From Flavobacterium sp. Sd200 (GTDB lineage Bacteria > Bacteroidota > Bacteroidia > Flavobacteriales > Flavobacteriaceae), in contig NZ_WUMN01000005.1 in NCBI RefSeq assembly GCF_009826935.1, positions 248,001 through 312,000 of the forward strand: a stretch of DNA of 64,000 bases, read 5' to 3'. A model generated the notes under the pieces. The model ran no database searches, was not told the DNA's origin, and saw only the letters and a list, made by a program, of their open reading frames with translations. Below, piece by piece: positions 1 to 10,189 of this stretch. Positions within the stretch are counted from its first letter, which is position 1. Every line of letters begins with the position of its first letter. The position numbers and the translations under genes were made by a program.

Positions 1-2
1 CT

Positions 3-1970
3 GCAAGCCCTTGTAACGTTTACGAATATGGAGCAGCACAGGATTATAAATTATCTGTTACTGCACCGCCATCATGTTATACTCCAATAAACCTTTTAGG
101 TGTAGCCGTAGCATCTGGCACAGCTAACCTTAGCTGGGAATCACAAGCGCTTGGCACTACTCCTGTAGGATATGAATATTTTGTATCTACATCTACAACT
201 TCTCCTGAATCAGGAACTCCTATTACAGGAACATCTGTAGAAGGATATACTCCAATTACAGATAACACATGGTATTACCTTCATGTAAGGGTTAATTGTG
301 GTGATGGAGACTACAGCCAATGGGCTATATCTGCTCCATTCAGATATTTACAGGGAGATACTTGCGACAGCGCTATAGACCTTGCAACGCTTACAAGCCC
401 ATATACTTACAGCACTGTAGGAGCAAGTAACGATACAAACCTACCTTGTAACACTAATACTGCCCCTGATTTGTTCTATTACATAGAAGTACCTAATGGT
501 TATACATTAACTATCGGGCAAACTACTAATAACTATGACTCTACAAACTATATAGGTTATGGTGGAGCGTGTCCGGGAGAAACATCAATAGCATGTTGGG
601 ATGATGTTGACGAACAAACACACTCTTGGGAAAACCTTACCGGAAGCACACAAATTGTACACTGGGTTCAGGATGGTTTTGGAACAAGCACTGGTGGCAG
701 CTTTACTTTAGAGTGGACATTAATTCCACCTGTAACATGTGATGTTCCAAGAGAACTTGATGTAAACCTTACATCGCTTACAAGTGCAGATATTAGCTGG
801 ATAGTGCCTAACACAGGATCTCCTGTTGGATATGAATATGCTATTACAACATCGGCAACTGCTCCTGCAAGCGGAACTTATACTACAGGTTTAAGTGCTA
901 CAGGTGTAGAAGTAACTCCAAACGTTGCAAGCTACCTTCATGTACGTTCTATTTGTAGCGAGGAAGACGGCAACAGTGTTTGGGTTACTTATGAGTTCTT
1001 TAGCGGCTACTGCCCTGCCGGCAATACAAACGCTACGAACCGCTACATAAGCAGTGTTACATCAACTTTGGGTGAAACCAACTTTGCCAGCACTTCTACA
1101 TTTACTGCCGGTGGATATGCTGATTACACATCAGAATATGCAGTATCTACTTATGCCGGTGGTTCATTTGCCCTTACTGCAACACACCCTTCGGGAACCT
1201 ATGCATACTGCGTATGGATCGATTGGAATGGTAACTTTGACTTTACCGATGCAGGTGAAAGACCTATTGCAACTCAATATGTTAACTCTCCGGCAGAATT
1301 AGGAACTATAACAGTGCCACTTGGAACTCCTGTAGGCACTTACAGAATGAGGATTAGAAACTCATTTAATACAGCACCAATACCGGTATGTGGTAACTTA
1401 GGTGATGGCGAAACAGAAGATTACATTATCAATGTAGTTGAAACACCTACTTGTTTTGCTCCTTATGGTGTAGAAATACTACCTCAGGATGAAACTATTG
1501 CAAACCTTAGCTGGGGTGCACCTATGTTAGGAAATCCACCTACTGGATATGAGTATGTGCTTTCATCATCTGCTACGCTTCCAACAGAGCCGGGTACAAT
1601 AACATCATCTACCTATATTTTTGATGTACCTTTTAACCCTGCTACAGACACTTACCTATTTGTTCGCAGTATATGTGGTGAAAACGAATACAGCAACTGG
1701 GCAAGTAACGTTGTGATGGGTAATGGTAATAACGAGTTTAACGCCAACAACGTTATGGTATATCAGGAAGGTAAATCTATCAGTATTACAGCAGGTACAA
1801 CACTTATAAAAGATGTAACTGTATTTGATATTCGTGGAAGAAAACTTTACTCTGAGAAAGATATTAACGCAACTCAGGCTGACATTAGCAACCTGCAGGT
1901 ACAGCAACAGGTACTTATACTTGAAATTAATACCGAAAAAGGTAAAGTAAGTAAAAGGATAGTTTACTAA
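3..1970 (+). CDS. T9SS-exported multidomain surface protein, 5' truncated
   Basis: The frame is open from the first bases of the window, so the real start lies upstream; the internal TTG at 471 is not a credible start. Visible in order are fibronectin-III-like modules (repeated 'GYEYxxSxSxTxP' and 'YLHVRSIC' strands), a GEVED-type domain (about 1150-1430, with 'WIDWNGNFDF' and 'GDGETEDYIINV'), another FN3-like module, and an 80-residue C-terminal tail with 'VFDIRGRKLYS' and final 'KRIVY'. That tail resembles the type C sorting signal of the type IX secretion system, so the protein is expected to be secreted or anchored at the cell surface. Its function beyond adhesion or binding is unknown. 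It is the first of three tandem T9SS cargo genes and is followed by a strong terminator. Confidence 0.9.
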   Translation, partial: ASPCNVYEYGAAQDYKLSVTAPPSCYTPINLLGVAVASGTANLSWESQALGTTPVGYEYFVSTSTTSPESGTPITGTSVEGYTPITDNTWYYLHVRVNCGDGDYSQWAISAPFRYLQGDTCDSAIDLATLTSPYTYSTVGASNDTNLPCNTNTAPDLFYYIEVPNGYTLTIGQTTNNYDSTNYIGYGGACPGETSIACWDDVDEQTHSWENLTGSTQIVHWVQDGFGTSTGGSFTLEWTLIPPVTCDVPRELDVNLTSLTSADISWIVPNTGSPVGYEYAITTSATAPASGTYTTGLSATGVEVTPNVASYLHVRSICSEEDGNSVWVTYEFFSGYCPAGNTNATNRYISSVTSTLGETNFASTSTFTAGGYADYTSEYAVSTYAGGSFALTATHPSGTYAYCVWIDWNGNFDFTDAGERPIATQYVNSPAELGTITVPLGTPVGTYRMRIRNSFNTAPIPVCGNLGDGETEDYIINVVETPTCFAPYGVEILPQDETIANLSWGAPMLGNPPTGYEYVLSSSATLPTEPGTITSSTYIFDVPFNPATDTYLFVRSICGENEYSNWASNVVMGNGNNEFNANNVMVYQEGKSISITAGTTLIKDVTVFDIRGRKLYSEKDINATQADISNLQVQQQVLILEINTEKGKVSKRIVY

Positions 1971-1996
1971 ACCGTAAACTGTTCTATAATTTTAGA

Positions 1997-2028
1997 ATCC
2001 TCACGCCAAAAGCGTGAGGATTTTTTTA
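1997..2028 (+). terminator. Rho-independent terminator after the first T9SS protein
   Basis: Perfect 10-bp stem ATCCTCACGC / GCGTGAGGAT with a 5-nt loop, followed by a run of T. It lies 26 bp after the stop codon. Confidence 0.92.
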
Positions 2029-2302
2029 TAGCTTCTAATACAACTGTAGCTTTAAGATTACTAAATAGAATTAAAACTATTCTGAAAACATCTTAAAAAG
2101 AGGATTATAGCAATTAAATTATTTTTTTAACTAAAATAAATAATATCGTAAATAGCTGTTTATGATGAGAATAAAATTAAAAACAAGCTCAAAACTTGGT
2201 GATTTTATTAATTTAACAAACAATTAACTCAATTTTAGCAACGCAAAAGAAAGTACCTCAAAATTAACAATTTAAAAACATGCAGTTTATCGGCAAAATA
2301 CA

Positions 2303-2310
2303 TACTTTTG
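2303..2310 (+). promoter_or_regulatory. -7 box TACTTTTG upstream of the second T9SS gene
   Basis: This is a perfect match to the Bacteroidota -7 consensus TAnnTTTG, about 43 bp before the ATG at 2353. No clear TTG -33 element is seen. Its position argues that the TTG codon at 2308 lies inside the promoter and is not the start. Confidence 0.5.
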
Positions 2311-2352
2311 TCGGATATTTTAATTCCCCCTATAAAATACACTAAATTAAAC

Positions 2353-5300
2353 ATGCAAAAACTATTACACACACAGTTTTCTAAGCTACTGGTACTGTTA
2401 GTACTACTGTTTGGAGTTAATGCCTGGGCACAGACAACCAATTACGTTAGATGGAATTTTACATCTGCATCGGGTAATCACGTTACCGACTACACCTTAC
2501 AGGATTCAGAAAGATCATCTGAACTTACAAGCCCTACCCTTACTTCATTTGTTAGGTCAAATACTACAATTGGCTTCGTGACCAGCGTTAGTTATCATGC
2601 AACTAATGGTTATACTGCAGCGTTGTCTGAAACTAAGTATCTTGAATTTTCAATAACTTTAGGCTCCGGACAAACTTTTAGAAGCGAAGCATTAACATTA
2701 GCATTAGCAGCAGCGGTTAATAGTACAAGCACGGCAGCAAGAAATTATCAGGTAAGATATGCTTATGTAACAGGAACTGCCACACCAACTTTTGCAACGG
2801 CAGGAACTGTTACCAATTTAACTACAACACAAACATCTTATCCTACTACTATACCGGCACCGTCAACCACTACCACAAATAAATTAACAATAAGAATTTA
2901 CATGTATGGTAATGATGGAGGAAACACGCGTATTTACACAATGGGATTAACAGGTAGTAACCCACCTTTATCTACAACTCCTGCGTTTACTACTACTCCT
3001 TCATCATTAACGGGGTTTAGTTATAACCAGGGTTCAGGACCTTCAACAGCACAACCATTTACCTTAAGCGGGGCTAACCTAGCTAACCCTTCTGCGAATA
3101 GTAATGTAACAATTACTGGTAGTGACCATTATGAAGTATCGAAAACAAGTGCTACAGCAGGTTTTGCATCTTCAATAACAGTTCCTTATACAACCGCTAC
3201 TTTAGCAAATACAACTATATATGTAAGACTTAAAGCTGGTGTTACGGGAGGAATTTATAATTCAGAATCAATCACTATCTCAGGAGGTACAGCAACGGCA
3301 ACTGTTACCGCAAGCGGTAGTGTAATAGCACCTCCACCAGTAAACGACAATTGTTCGGGAGCCATTTCATTAACTGTAGATGCTGCAACTCCAACTTCAG
3401 GTACGTTTGTAGGAGCAACTCCAATGACCGGTGCTACACGCAATGATGTGTATTTTGAATTTACACCTACAGTATCCGGTGCGCATACAATTACAGTAAA
3501 TAATTTTAGTGTAGCCACTGATAAAGATTTCAGAGTATATAACACCTGTATTCCTACTTATGTTACATCTGGAAGTACTTTTGTATTATCCGCCACAACT
3601 TCTTCAACTACTGAAGAGGTAGGAACATCTACAAATTTCACTGCCGGTACTTCTTATAAAATTTTGGTACAGGATTTTGGCGAAGGCGGAGGTACATTTG
3701 ATATTCGTGTTGCAGGCCCTCCAGCTACATTAACAACAAGTACTGCTTCAATAACTTTTCCTGAACAAAATATTAGTACCATATCAGCATCACAAACATT
3801 TACAGTTTCAGGATCATCATTAACGGGAGTTCCTGGGAATATAACTGTTCAATCTTCTAACAGCAATATTTTTCAGGTATCATTAAATGGCACTGACTGG
3901 GCAGCGAACGCTACTATACCATATTCAACACGCACATTAACCGCTACAAACGTATATGTTCGCTTTACTCCATCAACTGTTACACCATACAATGCCAGCC
4001 TCACCATTAGTGGTGGTGGCGCAGCTACTTCACAAACAGTTACAATATCAGGAGCGGGTATAATATCTGCTCCAGAGACCATAGCGGCTACGGGAACGTC
4101 CTCAACATATTTTGACGCACACTGGAATGCCGTAGTTGGTGCTGACAGCTACAGACTGGATGTTAGCAGCACGCCTTTTGGTACAGGAGGTTCAGATATT
4201 GTAGCATGGAATTTCCCGGCTGAAGATCTAATTGCAGACGGAGGAATATCTGCTAATAGCTCAAAGACAATAAGTACAAACACAGGAGGAACAGTATCAT
4301 ACTTAACCGTTACCAACGCGACATATGCTGTAAACAGTACTGGTTGGGATGGAGGCATGAATACCAAATACTGGGAGGTAGAGTTTAGCACTACTGGATA
4401 TTCTTCTTTGACACTATCTTCTGCGCAAAGATCATCAGCAACAGGACCAAGAGATTTTAAAGCCCAATATAAAGTAGGAAGCACTGGCACATGGACCGAT
4501 ATTGCCGGTGCTACAGTAGTTTGTGGAAATGCAGCGTGGGTTGCATCTGGAGTTCTTACAAACGTAGCACTCCCTGCAGAATGCGAGAACAAACCCTCAG
4601 TATATATTAGATGGGTTATGACATCGAACACCAGAGCCAATGGGGCGGCAGATGTTCCTTCAACTGGTACAAGTGCAATTGACAACATATCTATAAAAGG
4701 GTCAAGTGGAACTTTTGTTGGTTTATTTAATGATCTTAATGTAGGCAATGTGACAACTTATCCAGTTACAGGCTTAACACCAGGCACTAGCTACTACTAT
4801 AGAGTAAGAGCCATAGCGGGACCAGCTACATCTGCAAATTCAAATGTTACATTGGTAACAACAGGACTATCAAAAAGATGGACGAGTGATGGATGGGTTC
4901 CAAGTACTCCAAGTATAATTGATGATGCAGTTATTGAATACCCGTATGCAACAAATCTGAATGGTGGTAGTTTTTCTTCTTCAAACCTAACCGTAGCCCC
5001 AACCGGATCTGTAAACGTAGCTACAGGTACTACAATTACAGTAGCAAACGGTATTACAAATAATTCTACTTTATTAGAAGAAGGCTTTAAAGTGCAAAAC
5101 AATGGTGCTGTTGTGCAAACTAATGCAACTGCAAATAGCGGATCATTTAAAGTTATTAAAAACAGTAATCCTTTATTCAGGCTTGATTATACCATGTGGT
5201 CTTCTCCGGTTAGCGGTCAAACGCTTGGCAGTTTCTCGCCTCAAACAACCACAGGCCGTTTTTATGAATACAAATATGATTATGATGCCACTTTAGGCAC

Positions 5301-6558
5301 AAACGTAGAGCAATACTTTATTGTTGACCCTGCTACAAGTTTTACCACTGCAAAAGGCTACCTTATCCGTATGCCAAACTCAGACAGCACCCCTAACTAC
5401 AACAGTGGCGGCGCAACTCTTAGCTATGAAGGCAAGTTTACCGGTGAACTGAACAATGGTACTAAAACCGTAACAGCATCTGTTCAGGGTAACCGCTATA
5501 CAGCTGTGGGTAACCCTTATGCATCTCCAATAAGTGTGGTAGATTTCTTTGCGGCAAACACTAACGTAATAGATGCTACATCGGGTATTTATTTCTGGAG
5601 AAAAAAGAACAGTTCAACAACATCTTCATATGCTACATTAACACTTGCTGCTTATACGGCTAATGGAGCTTCTTCAGGCTTTACTCCTAACCCTGTAACA
5701 GGAGGCGGATCAGAGCAGGGGGTATATTTCCAGGGTTCTGAAACCAACTGGCTTATCTCTCAGGGACAAGGTTTTATTGTTAAAACAAAAGCTGCCCCAA
5801 CAGAAACCGATATTAAATTTACCAACAGCATGAGACGCAGTGCTCCTACCAATGGTAATCAGGCATTTTTACGCACATCGGCACATGCACAGCCTTCACG
5901 CCTTTGGTTAAACCTTAGTAACAACAACAGCTTTAGTCAGGCTGCAGTTGCCTACTTAGAAAACGGCACAATAGGTATAGACTATGGTTATGATGGCCGT
6001 CAATTGACAGATAATAACAATGTAGTATTGTACACGCTTAGCGATAATATTAACCTGGCAGTACAGGCAAGGCCTTTGTTTACAGATACAGATGTTGTTC
6101 CTGTGGGCTTTACAGTAGCGGTGGCAGGCGAATATAAACTTGCGCTTGATCATTCAGAAGGTGTGTTTGATAATGGCCAAACTGTTTATATTAAAGACAA
6201 TACAACCGGACTAACGCACAACCTTACTGATGCTGATTACACATTTACTGCTGAGGCCGGTACTTTTAATGGAAGATTCCAAATTGTTTATACAACACAG
6301 GCTTTGGGCAATCAAGATCCTGTATTAAACCCTGCCAGTGTAATTGTTTATAAGAGCGAAAATGTACTTAACATCAACTCTGCGACAGCACAAATTAATG
6401 CTGTAGCGGTTTATGACGTTCATGGCAGAAAACTTTACAGCAGTACAAACATCAATAAAAATGATGTTGCTATTTTGGGCTTACAGGTTTCAAATCAGGT
6501 AATTATTATTGAAATATCTACCGAAAAAGGCACTGTAAATAAGAAAATAGTTTACTAA
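2353..6558 (+). CDS. T9SS-exported giant surface protein (about 1400 aa)
   Basis: I place the start at the ATG at 2353, because it directly begins a signal peptide (MQKLLHT, hydrophobic LLVLLVLLFG, AWAQ cleavage); an upstream TTG at 2308 would add 15 unlikely residues. After the signal come an N-terminal beta domain, two mutually similar Ig/HYDIN-like repeats (around residues 220-330 and 465-570) flanking a 'DNCSGAISL' PPC-like domain, an FN3-like region, a low-complexity beta-solenoid-like linker, and a C-terminal half starting 'LFRLDYTMWSSPV'. The tail ends 'YDVHGRKLYSS...KKIVY', a type-C-like T9SS sorting signal. The C-terminal half is clearly paralogous to that of the next gene ('RFYEYKY', 'YLIRMPNSD', 'YFWRKKN' in both). 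The protein is probably a secreted adhesin or binding protein; no enzymatic domain is seen. Confidence 0.9.
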   Translation: MQKLLHTQFSKLLVLLVLLFGVNAWAQTTNYVRWNFTSASGNHVTDYTLQDSERSSELTSPTLTSFVRSNTTIGFVTSVSYHATNGYTAALSETKYLEFSITLGSGQTFRSEALTLALAAAVNSTSTAARNYQVRYAYVTGTATPTFATAGTVTNLTTTQTSYPTTIPAPSTTTTNKLTIRIYMYGNDGGNTRIYTMGLTGSNPPLSTTPAFTTTPSSLTGFSYNQGSGPSTAQPFTLSGANLANPSANSNVTITGSDHYEVSKTSATAGFASSITVPYTTATLANTTIYVRLKAGVTGGIYNSESITISGGTATATVTASGSVIAPPPVNDNCSGAISLTVDAATPTSGTFVGATPMTGATRNDVYFEFTPTVSGAHTITVNNFSVATDKDFRVYNTCIPTYVTSGSTFVLSATTSSTTEEVGTSTNFTAGTSYKILVQDFGEGGGTFDIRVAGPPATLTTSTASITFPEQNISTISASQTFTVSGSSLTGVPGNITVQSSNSNIFQVSLNGTDWAANATIPYSTRTLTATNVYVRFTPSTVTPYNASLTISGGGAATSQTVTISGAGIISAPETIAATGTSSTYFDAHWNAVVGADSYRLDVSSTPFGTGGSDIVAWNFPAEDLIADGGISANSSKTISTNTGGTVSYLTVTNATYAVNSTGWDGGMNTKYWEVEFSTTGYSSLTLSSAQRSSATGPRDFKAQYKVGSTGTWTDIAGATVVCGNAAWVASGVLTNVALPAECENKPSVYIRWVMTSNTRANGAADVPSTGTSAIDNISIKGSSGTFVGLFNDLNVGNVTTYPVTGLTPGTSYYYRVRAIAGPATSANSNVTLVTTGLSKRWTSDGWVPSTPSIIDDAVIEYPYATNLNGGSFSSSNLTVAPTGSVNVATGTTITVANGITNNSTLLEEGFKVQNNGAVVQTNATANSGSFKVIKNSNPLFRLDYTMWSSPVSGQTLGSFSPQTTTGRFYEYKYDYDATLGTNVEQYFIVDPATSFTTAKGYLIRMPNSDSTPNYNSGGATLSYEGKFTGELNNGTKTVTASVQGNRYTAVGNPYASPISVVDFFAANTNVIDATSGIYFWRKKNSSTTSSYATLTLAAYTANGASSGFTPNPVTGGGSEQGVYFQGSETNWLISQGQGFIVKTKAAPTETDIKFTNSMRRSAPTNGNQAFLRTSAHAQPSRLWLNLSNNNSFSQAAVAYLENGTIGIDYGYDGRQLTDNNNVVLYTLSDNINLAVQARPLFTDTDVVPVGFTVAVAGEYKLALDHSEGVFDNGQTVYIKDNTTGLTHNLTDADYTFTAEAGTFNGRFQIVYTTQALGNQDPVLNPASVIVYKSENVLNINSATAQINAVAVYDVHGRKLYSSTNINKNDVAILGLQVSNQVIIIEISTEKGTVNKKIVY

Positions 6559-6579
6559 AAAACAGTTAATTTTCATTAA

Positions 6580-6617
6580 AATTCCCTGGTAACTTTTTTA
6601 TCAGGGAATTTTTGTTT
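6580..6617 (+). terminator. Terminator after the second T9SS gene
   Basis: A 9-bp stem AATTCCCTG / CAGGGAATT with a 13-nt loop is followed by TTTTGTTTTG, 21 bp after the stop. Confidence 0.85.
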
Positions 6618-6633
6618 TGTTAAAGGATTGCAC

Positions 6634-6666
6634 TTGACCGATAAATCGTTCGTTTTGACCGATAAA
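6634..6666 (+). promoter_or_regulatory. Direct repeat TTGACCGATAAA x2, 21-bp period
   Basis: Two identical 12-mers lie at 6634-6645 and 6655-6666, start-to-start 21 bp (two helical turns). They are about 65 bp upstream of the third T9SS gene's ATG and upstream of a weak -7 box (TTACTTTG, 6703-6710). The spacing and the core ACCGATAAA resemble paired sites of LytTR-type regulators. This is inference; no regulator gene is in the window. Confidence 0.5.
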
Positions 6667-6730
6667 AAATTTTATTAGCTTATAACAGTCTGTAAGTCAA
6701 GGTTACTTTGTTTCATAAAATGGAGAAATT

Positions 6731-9700
6731 ATGAATACAAAACGACTCTTTAGTGTATTAAACACACTATTAATTACAGGAATTTTGTTTGTTGCAAACT
6801 ATTCAACTGCACAAACAAGGCAGTATGCTACAACGGTATCGTCATCTGCAACATCTGTGACCAGTACCACGTACCCAATTAGCAGAGCTGTAGACGGAAC
6901 AGGAAGCAGTGATTTAACAACAGCTGCACGAATTACCACAACAACAATATTAGGTGTAGGAAGTTTAATTATTGAATCTCCCAGCCATATTGAATTACAG
7001 TTTCCTACTTTAAACGGAAACGTAAATGTCGCTGCCAACACTACCGTATATGTAAAAATAAATATGGAGCAGGCCAATGCACTACAAGCTCTTGTAGGTG
7101 GCGCACTTGGAAGCCTGCTTAACAACTTACTAGGGCAACAATATCTTCAGGTAAGTGCAAGGAACTCAACAGGAACTACAGTTTTCAACAGTGCTACCTT
7201 TACTGATTTTGCTCAGGAGCGTTTAAGGATTGTTAGGGATAATGTTGGAAATTATTATATAAAAGTAACTCCAAATGCTGCTTTTAACCGTATTCGTATT
7301 GATAACAGAATGAACGGCATTGTATCTACACGCTGGTTAGACGTTTATGGTGCGTTTTATGTACAGGGAAATACAGGCTGTGCTTTAGGTTCTTATACCT
7401 CTTACACTGCAAGCGGAGTAGCTTCTATAAGCCTAACAACACCCGAAGGTGTTACCAACCCTCAATATGCAATAGATGGCAATGCCACAACCTATTCAAA
7501 CATTAGCTTAGGCACTTTGGGTGTAGCATCTTACATTGAACAAACTGTTTATTTTGAAGGGGTGCCACCCGTAGCTACAGATGAATATACAATTAAACTA
7601 GGTATAAACAGTTCCTTGCTCTCGTTAGGAATATTAAATGGTGTCCAGATATTTGCTTACAATGGCGGAAATTCTACCCCGGTTTACAGCAGGCGACTGG
7701 ATGACAATGCTTTTATTAATCTGAACTTAAATACAGCAATAACCAATGGGCAGCCAATTTCGATACCTATATTGCCAGGGCAGGTTATAGACCGAATAAC
7801 GATCAGGCTAAACGGTCTTGCAAACTTAAATGCACTTACAAACAGCATACGTTTGTATGAAGTAACTAAAGGCAGTTTTGCGGTTAACGTTACAGGTGGC
7901 GGCAGTTTCCATCAGGGAGTAGCAACCACACTTACTGCCACAGTAACCGGATGTAATGGTCCTTTTACCTATTCATGGAGTGGCAATGGCCTTTCAGGAA
8001 CAGGAACTACACTAAACGTTCCTAACACATCGGCTCCAGGCACATATACTTATACTGTTACAGTAACCGATAGTTATGGTGTTGTAAAAACAGGCACGGC
8101 AACGGTAATTATAGAACAGCCTCCAATTCCCGGTTCTATTACAGGTGCTACCACAGTTTGTACAGGCGATACTCCCCCTACCCTGACCCTTACAGGTTAT
8201 ATAGGAAGCATTGTGCGTTGGGAACGAGCTTCTACCTATGGCTTTGCGAGCCCAACTACCATTGCCAACACTACAGCGACACTTCCGGGCTCTTCTATTG
8301 GAGCAATAACTTCTACCGTTTATGTTAGGGCATTAGTACACAGCGCTACTTATGCAGATGAATATACAACCCCTGTAGCACTGATGGTAAAAAGTACTAC
8401 CTGGGATGGTACAGCATGGAGCAATGGTGTACCTGATATTGCAACAACAATATACATTAACGGCCCATATAGCGAAAATGTTGACTTATACGGATGTAGC
8501 CTTGAGGTTAATAACAATGCTGTGGTAAGCATACCAACAGGCAGAACCGTAACACTTAATAAATTTATAAGGGTAAACGCAGGAAGCAGCGTTACTTTCC
8601 AGAATAATGCACACCTTATTCAGCAAACTAATGCTGTAAACATAGGAAACATTACATTAAAACGTAACAGTTCATCACTTTTCAGGTTAGATTATACATT
8701 ATGGTCTTCTCCGGTAGTAGGCCAGCAACTTTTGGCTTTCTCTCCTAATACAACCCTTGGAAGGTTCTATGAATATAAATATGGATATGACGCTACCTTA
8801 AATGCAAACGTAGAGCAGTATTTTATAATAGACCCTAATACAAACTTTGAAACTGCAAAAAGTTACCTTATACGTATGCCAAACTCAGATGTTACCCCTG
8901 GTTATAATGCCGGTAGCACTGCAATAACATATCCTGGTAGTTTTACAGGTGTTCCTGTAAACGGAATAGTTACAAAAGCACTTTCAACCCAGGGAGACCG
9001 TTATACGGCAATTGGTAACCCATATCCTTCTCCAATAAATGTGCATGCATTTTTTGATACAAATCAAACAATACTTGATCCTACGGCAGCATTGTATTTC
9101 TGGAGAAAGAAAAATAATACCCAGGCTTCATCTTATGCTACCCTGACCCGAGATGCCTATGCATACAATCATGCAACAGGAGGCCATACAGGCGAAGATC
9201 AATATGGTGGTGCGCAATGGGCTACGTTCTTTAGCACAACCCCAAGCAATCAATGGGTTATTAATCCGGGGCAGGGCTTTATTGTAAGAACAGCATCGGG
9301 CGCAACAACCCCTGTGGTTACTTTTAATAATGCAATGCGAAGGGGCGATGTACACAACCCTCAGTTTTTCAGGACTGCAACCCCAGATCTTATTTCGCGT
9401 CTTTGGGTAGATATGAGCAATGAAAACACCTACAGCCAGGCTGTTCTTGTATACAGCAACACTGCTACTTTAGGTATGGATACCGGAAGGGAAGGTTTAG
9501 CCCTTAATAATGGCGGACTGATTTCTTTCTACAGTGTGGCCGAAGACAACAACCTTACCATACAGGCAAGGCCGGAGTTTAGCACAGCCGATATTGTTAG
9601 AATGGGATATACCGGAACAGCAGCAGGACAATATACTATAGCGGTTCGTAATAAAGATGGTGTATTTGAAAGTGGTCAGAACATATATCTGAACGACAGG

Positions 9701-10057
9701 CTGCTTAATCAGATTACCGATATTACTGTTAACGGATATACTTTTACCACAGATGCCGGAACATTTAACGACAGGTTTGAGATTATTTACAGCACTCAGG
9801 CACTTGGCACAACATCTAATATATTCGATGCAAACAGCCTCATAGTTTATAGAGAAAACAACGAAATAAACATATCTGCTGGCAATACATTGATTAATGA
9901 GATAAATGTTTATGACATTAGAGGCAGCAAACTGTATAGTAAAAATGGTATCAACGCCACTACTGAAAAAATTACAGACCTGCAATCATCTCAGCAAATG
10001 CTGATCATAGAAGTTAACACCGAAAAAGGTAAAGCATCTAAGAAAATCATTTTCTAA
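6731..10057 (+). CDS. T9SS-exported giant surface protein (1108 aa)
   Basis: It begins with a signal peptide (MNTKRLFSVLNTLLITGILF, cleavage near STAQ). The N-terminal part (residues about 30-380) carries two similar discoidin-like beta modules ('YPISRAVDGTGSSD' and 'NPQYAIDGNATTYSN'). A PKD/Ig-like domain follows ('GPFTYSWSGNGLSG', 'GTYTYTVTVTDSYG', around 385-460), then a linker, then the C-terminal half shared with the preceding gene. The last 80 residues are a type-C-like T9SS tail ('VYDIRGSKLYS', final 'KKIIF'). It is probably a surface-exposed carbohydrate or matrix-binding protein, as inferred from domain style only. It is separated from the neighbour by a terminator, so it is independently transcribed. 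Confidence 0.9.
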   Translation: MNTKRLFSVLNTLLITGILFVANYSTAQTRQYATTVSSSATSVTSTTYPISRAVDGTGSSDLTTAARITTTTILGVGSLIIESPSHIELQFPTLNGNVNVAANTTVYVKINMEQANALQALVGGALGSLLNNLLGQQYLQVSARNSTGTTVFNSATFTDFAQERLRIVRDNVGNYYIKVTPNAAFNRIRIDNRMNGIVSTRWLDVYGAFYVQGNTGCALGSYTSYTASGVASISLTTPEGVTNPQYAIDGNATTYSNISLGTLGVASYIEQTVYFEGVPPVATDEYTIKLGINSSLLSLGILNGVQIFAYNGGNSTPVYSRRLDDNAFINLNLNTAITNGQPISIPILPGQVIDRITIRLNGLANLNALTNSIRLYEVTKGSFAVNVTGGGSFHQGVATTLTATVTGCNGPFTYSWSGNGLSGTGTTLNVPNTSAPGTYTYTVTVTDSYGVVKTGTATVIIEQPPIPGSITGATTVCTGDTPPTLTLTGYIGSIVRWERASTYGFASPTTIANTTATLPGSSIGAITSTVYVRALVHSATYADEYTTPVALMVKSTTWDGTAWSNGVPDIATTIYINGPYSENVDLYGCSLEVNNNAVVSIPTGRTVTLNKFIRVNAGSSVTFQNNAHLIQQTNAVNIGNITLKRNSSSLFRLDYTLWSSPVVGQQLLAFSPNTTLGRFYEYKYGYDATLNANVEQYFIIDPNTNFETAKSYLIRMPNSDVTPGYNAGSTAITYPGSFTGVPVNGIVTKALSTQGDRYTAIGNPYPSPINVHAFFDTNQTILDPTAALYFWRKKNNTQASSYATLTRDAYAYNHATGGHTGEDQYGGAQWATFFSTTPSNQWVINPGQGFIVRTASGATTPVVTFNNAMRRGDVHNPQFFRTATPDLISRLWVDMSNENTYSQAVLVYSNTATLGMDTGREGLALNNGGLISFYSVAEDNNLTIQARPEFSTADIVRMGYTGTAAGQYTIAVRNKDGVFESGQNIYLNDRLLNQITDITVNGYTFTTDAGTFNDRFEIIYSTQALGTTSNIFDANSLIVYRENNEINISAGNTLINEINVYDIRGSKLYSKNGINATTEKITDLQSSQQMLIIEVNTEKGKASKKIIF

Positions 10058-10084
10058 AAAGATATTTAAACCCCTCCATGTTGA

Positions 10085-10121
10085 AGTCTCCGTTGCAATG
10101 CAGCGGGGATTTCTTTTTTTA
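10085..10121 (+). terminator. Terminator after the third T9SS gene
   Basis: A stem of about 11 bp with two G-U pairs (GTCTCCGTTGC / GCAGCGGGGAT), AATG loop and a following T-rich tract. Confidence 0.75.
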
Positions 10122-10189
10122 AATAAAACCCCCACTTACAAGCAGTCAGTTACTTTTATATCATTATTCAGAGTATATAATAGAAATAA

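Larger units (their letters stand above)
1971..2352. other. Intergenic region between two T9SS cargo genes
   Basis: 382 bp without a gene. It holds the terminator of the upstream gene (1997-2028), an AT-rich stretch, and near its end a -7-like box with a pair of TTTRTCGG motifs upstream of the next gene. I see no small ORF of quality. Confidence 0.7.

Noticed and set aside
471..1970. TTG at 471 as the start of the first gene
   Set aside because: The same frame is open to the first bases of the window and encodes FN3-like sequence upstream, so this is an internal codon of a truncated gene.
4149..4748. 199-codon antisense frame inside the second giant T9SS gene
   Set aside because: Threonine/serine-rich repeats often leave the complementary strand open; the T9SS gene has a signal peptide and sorting tail.
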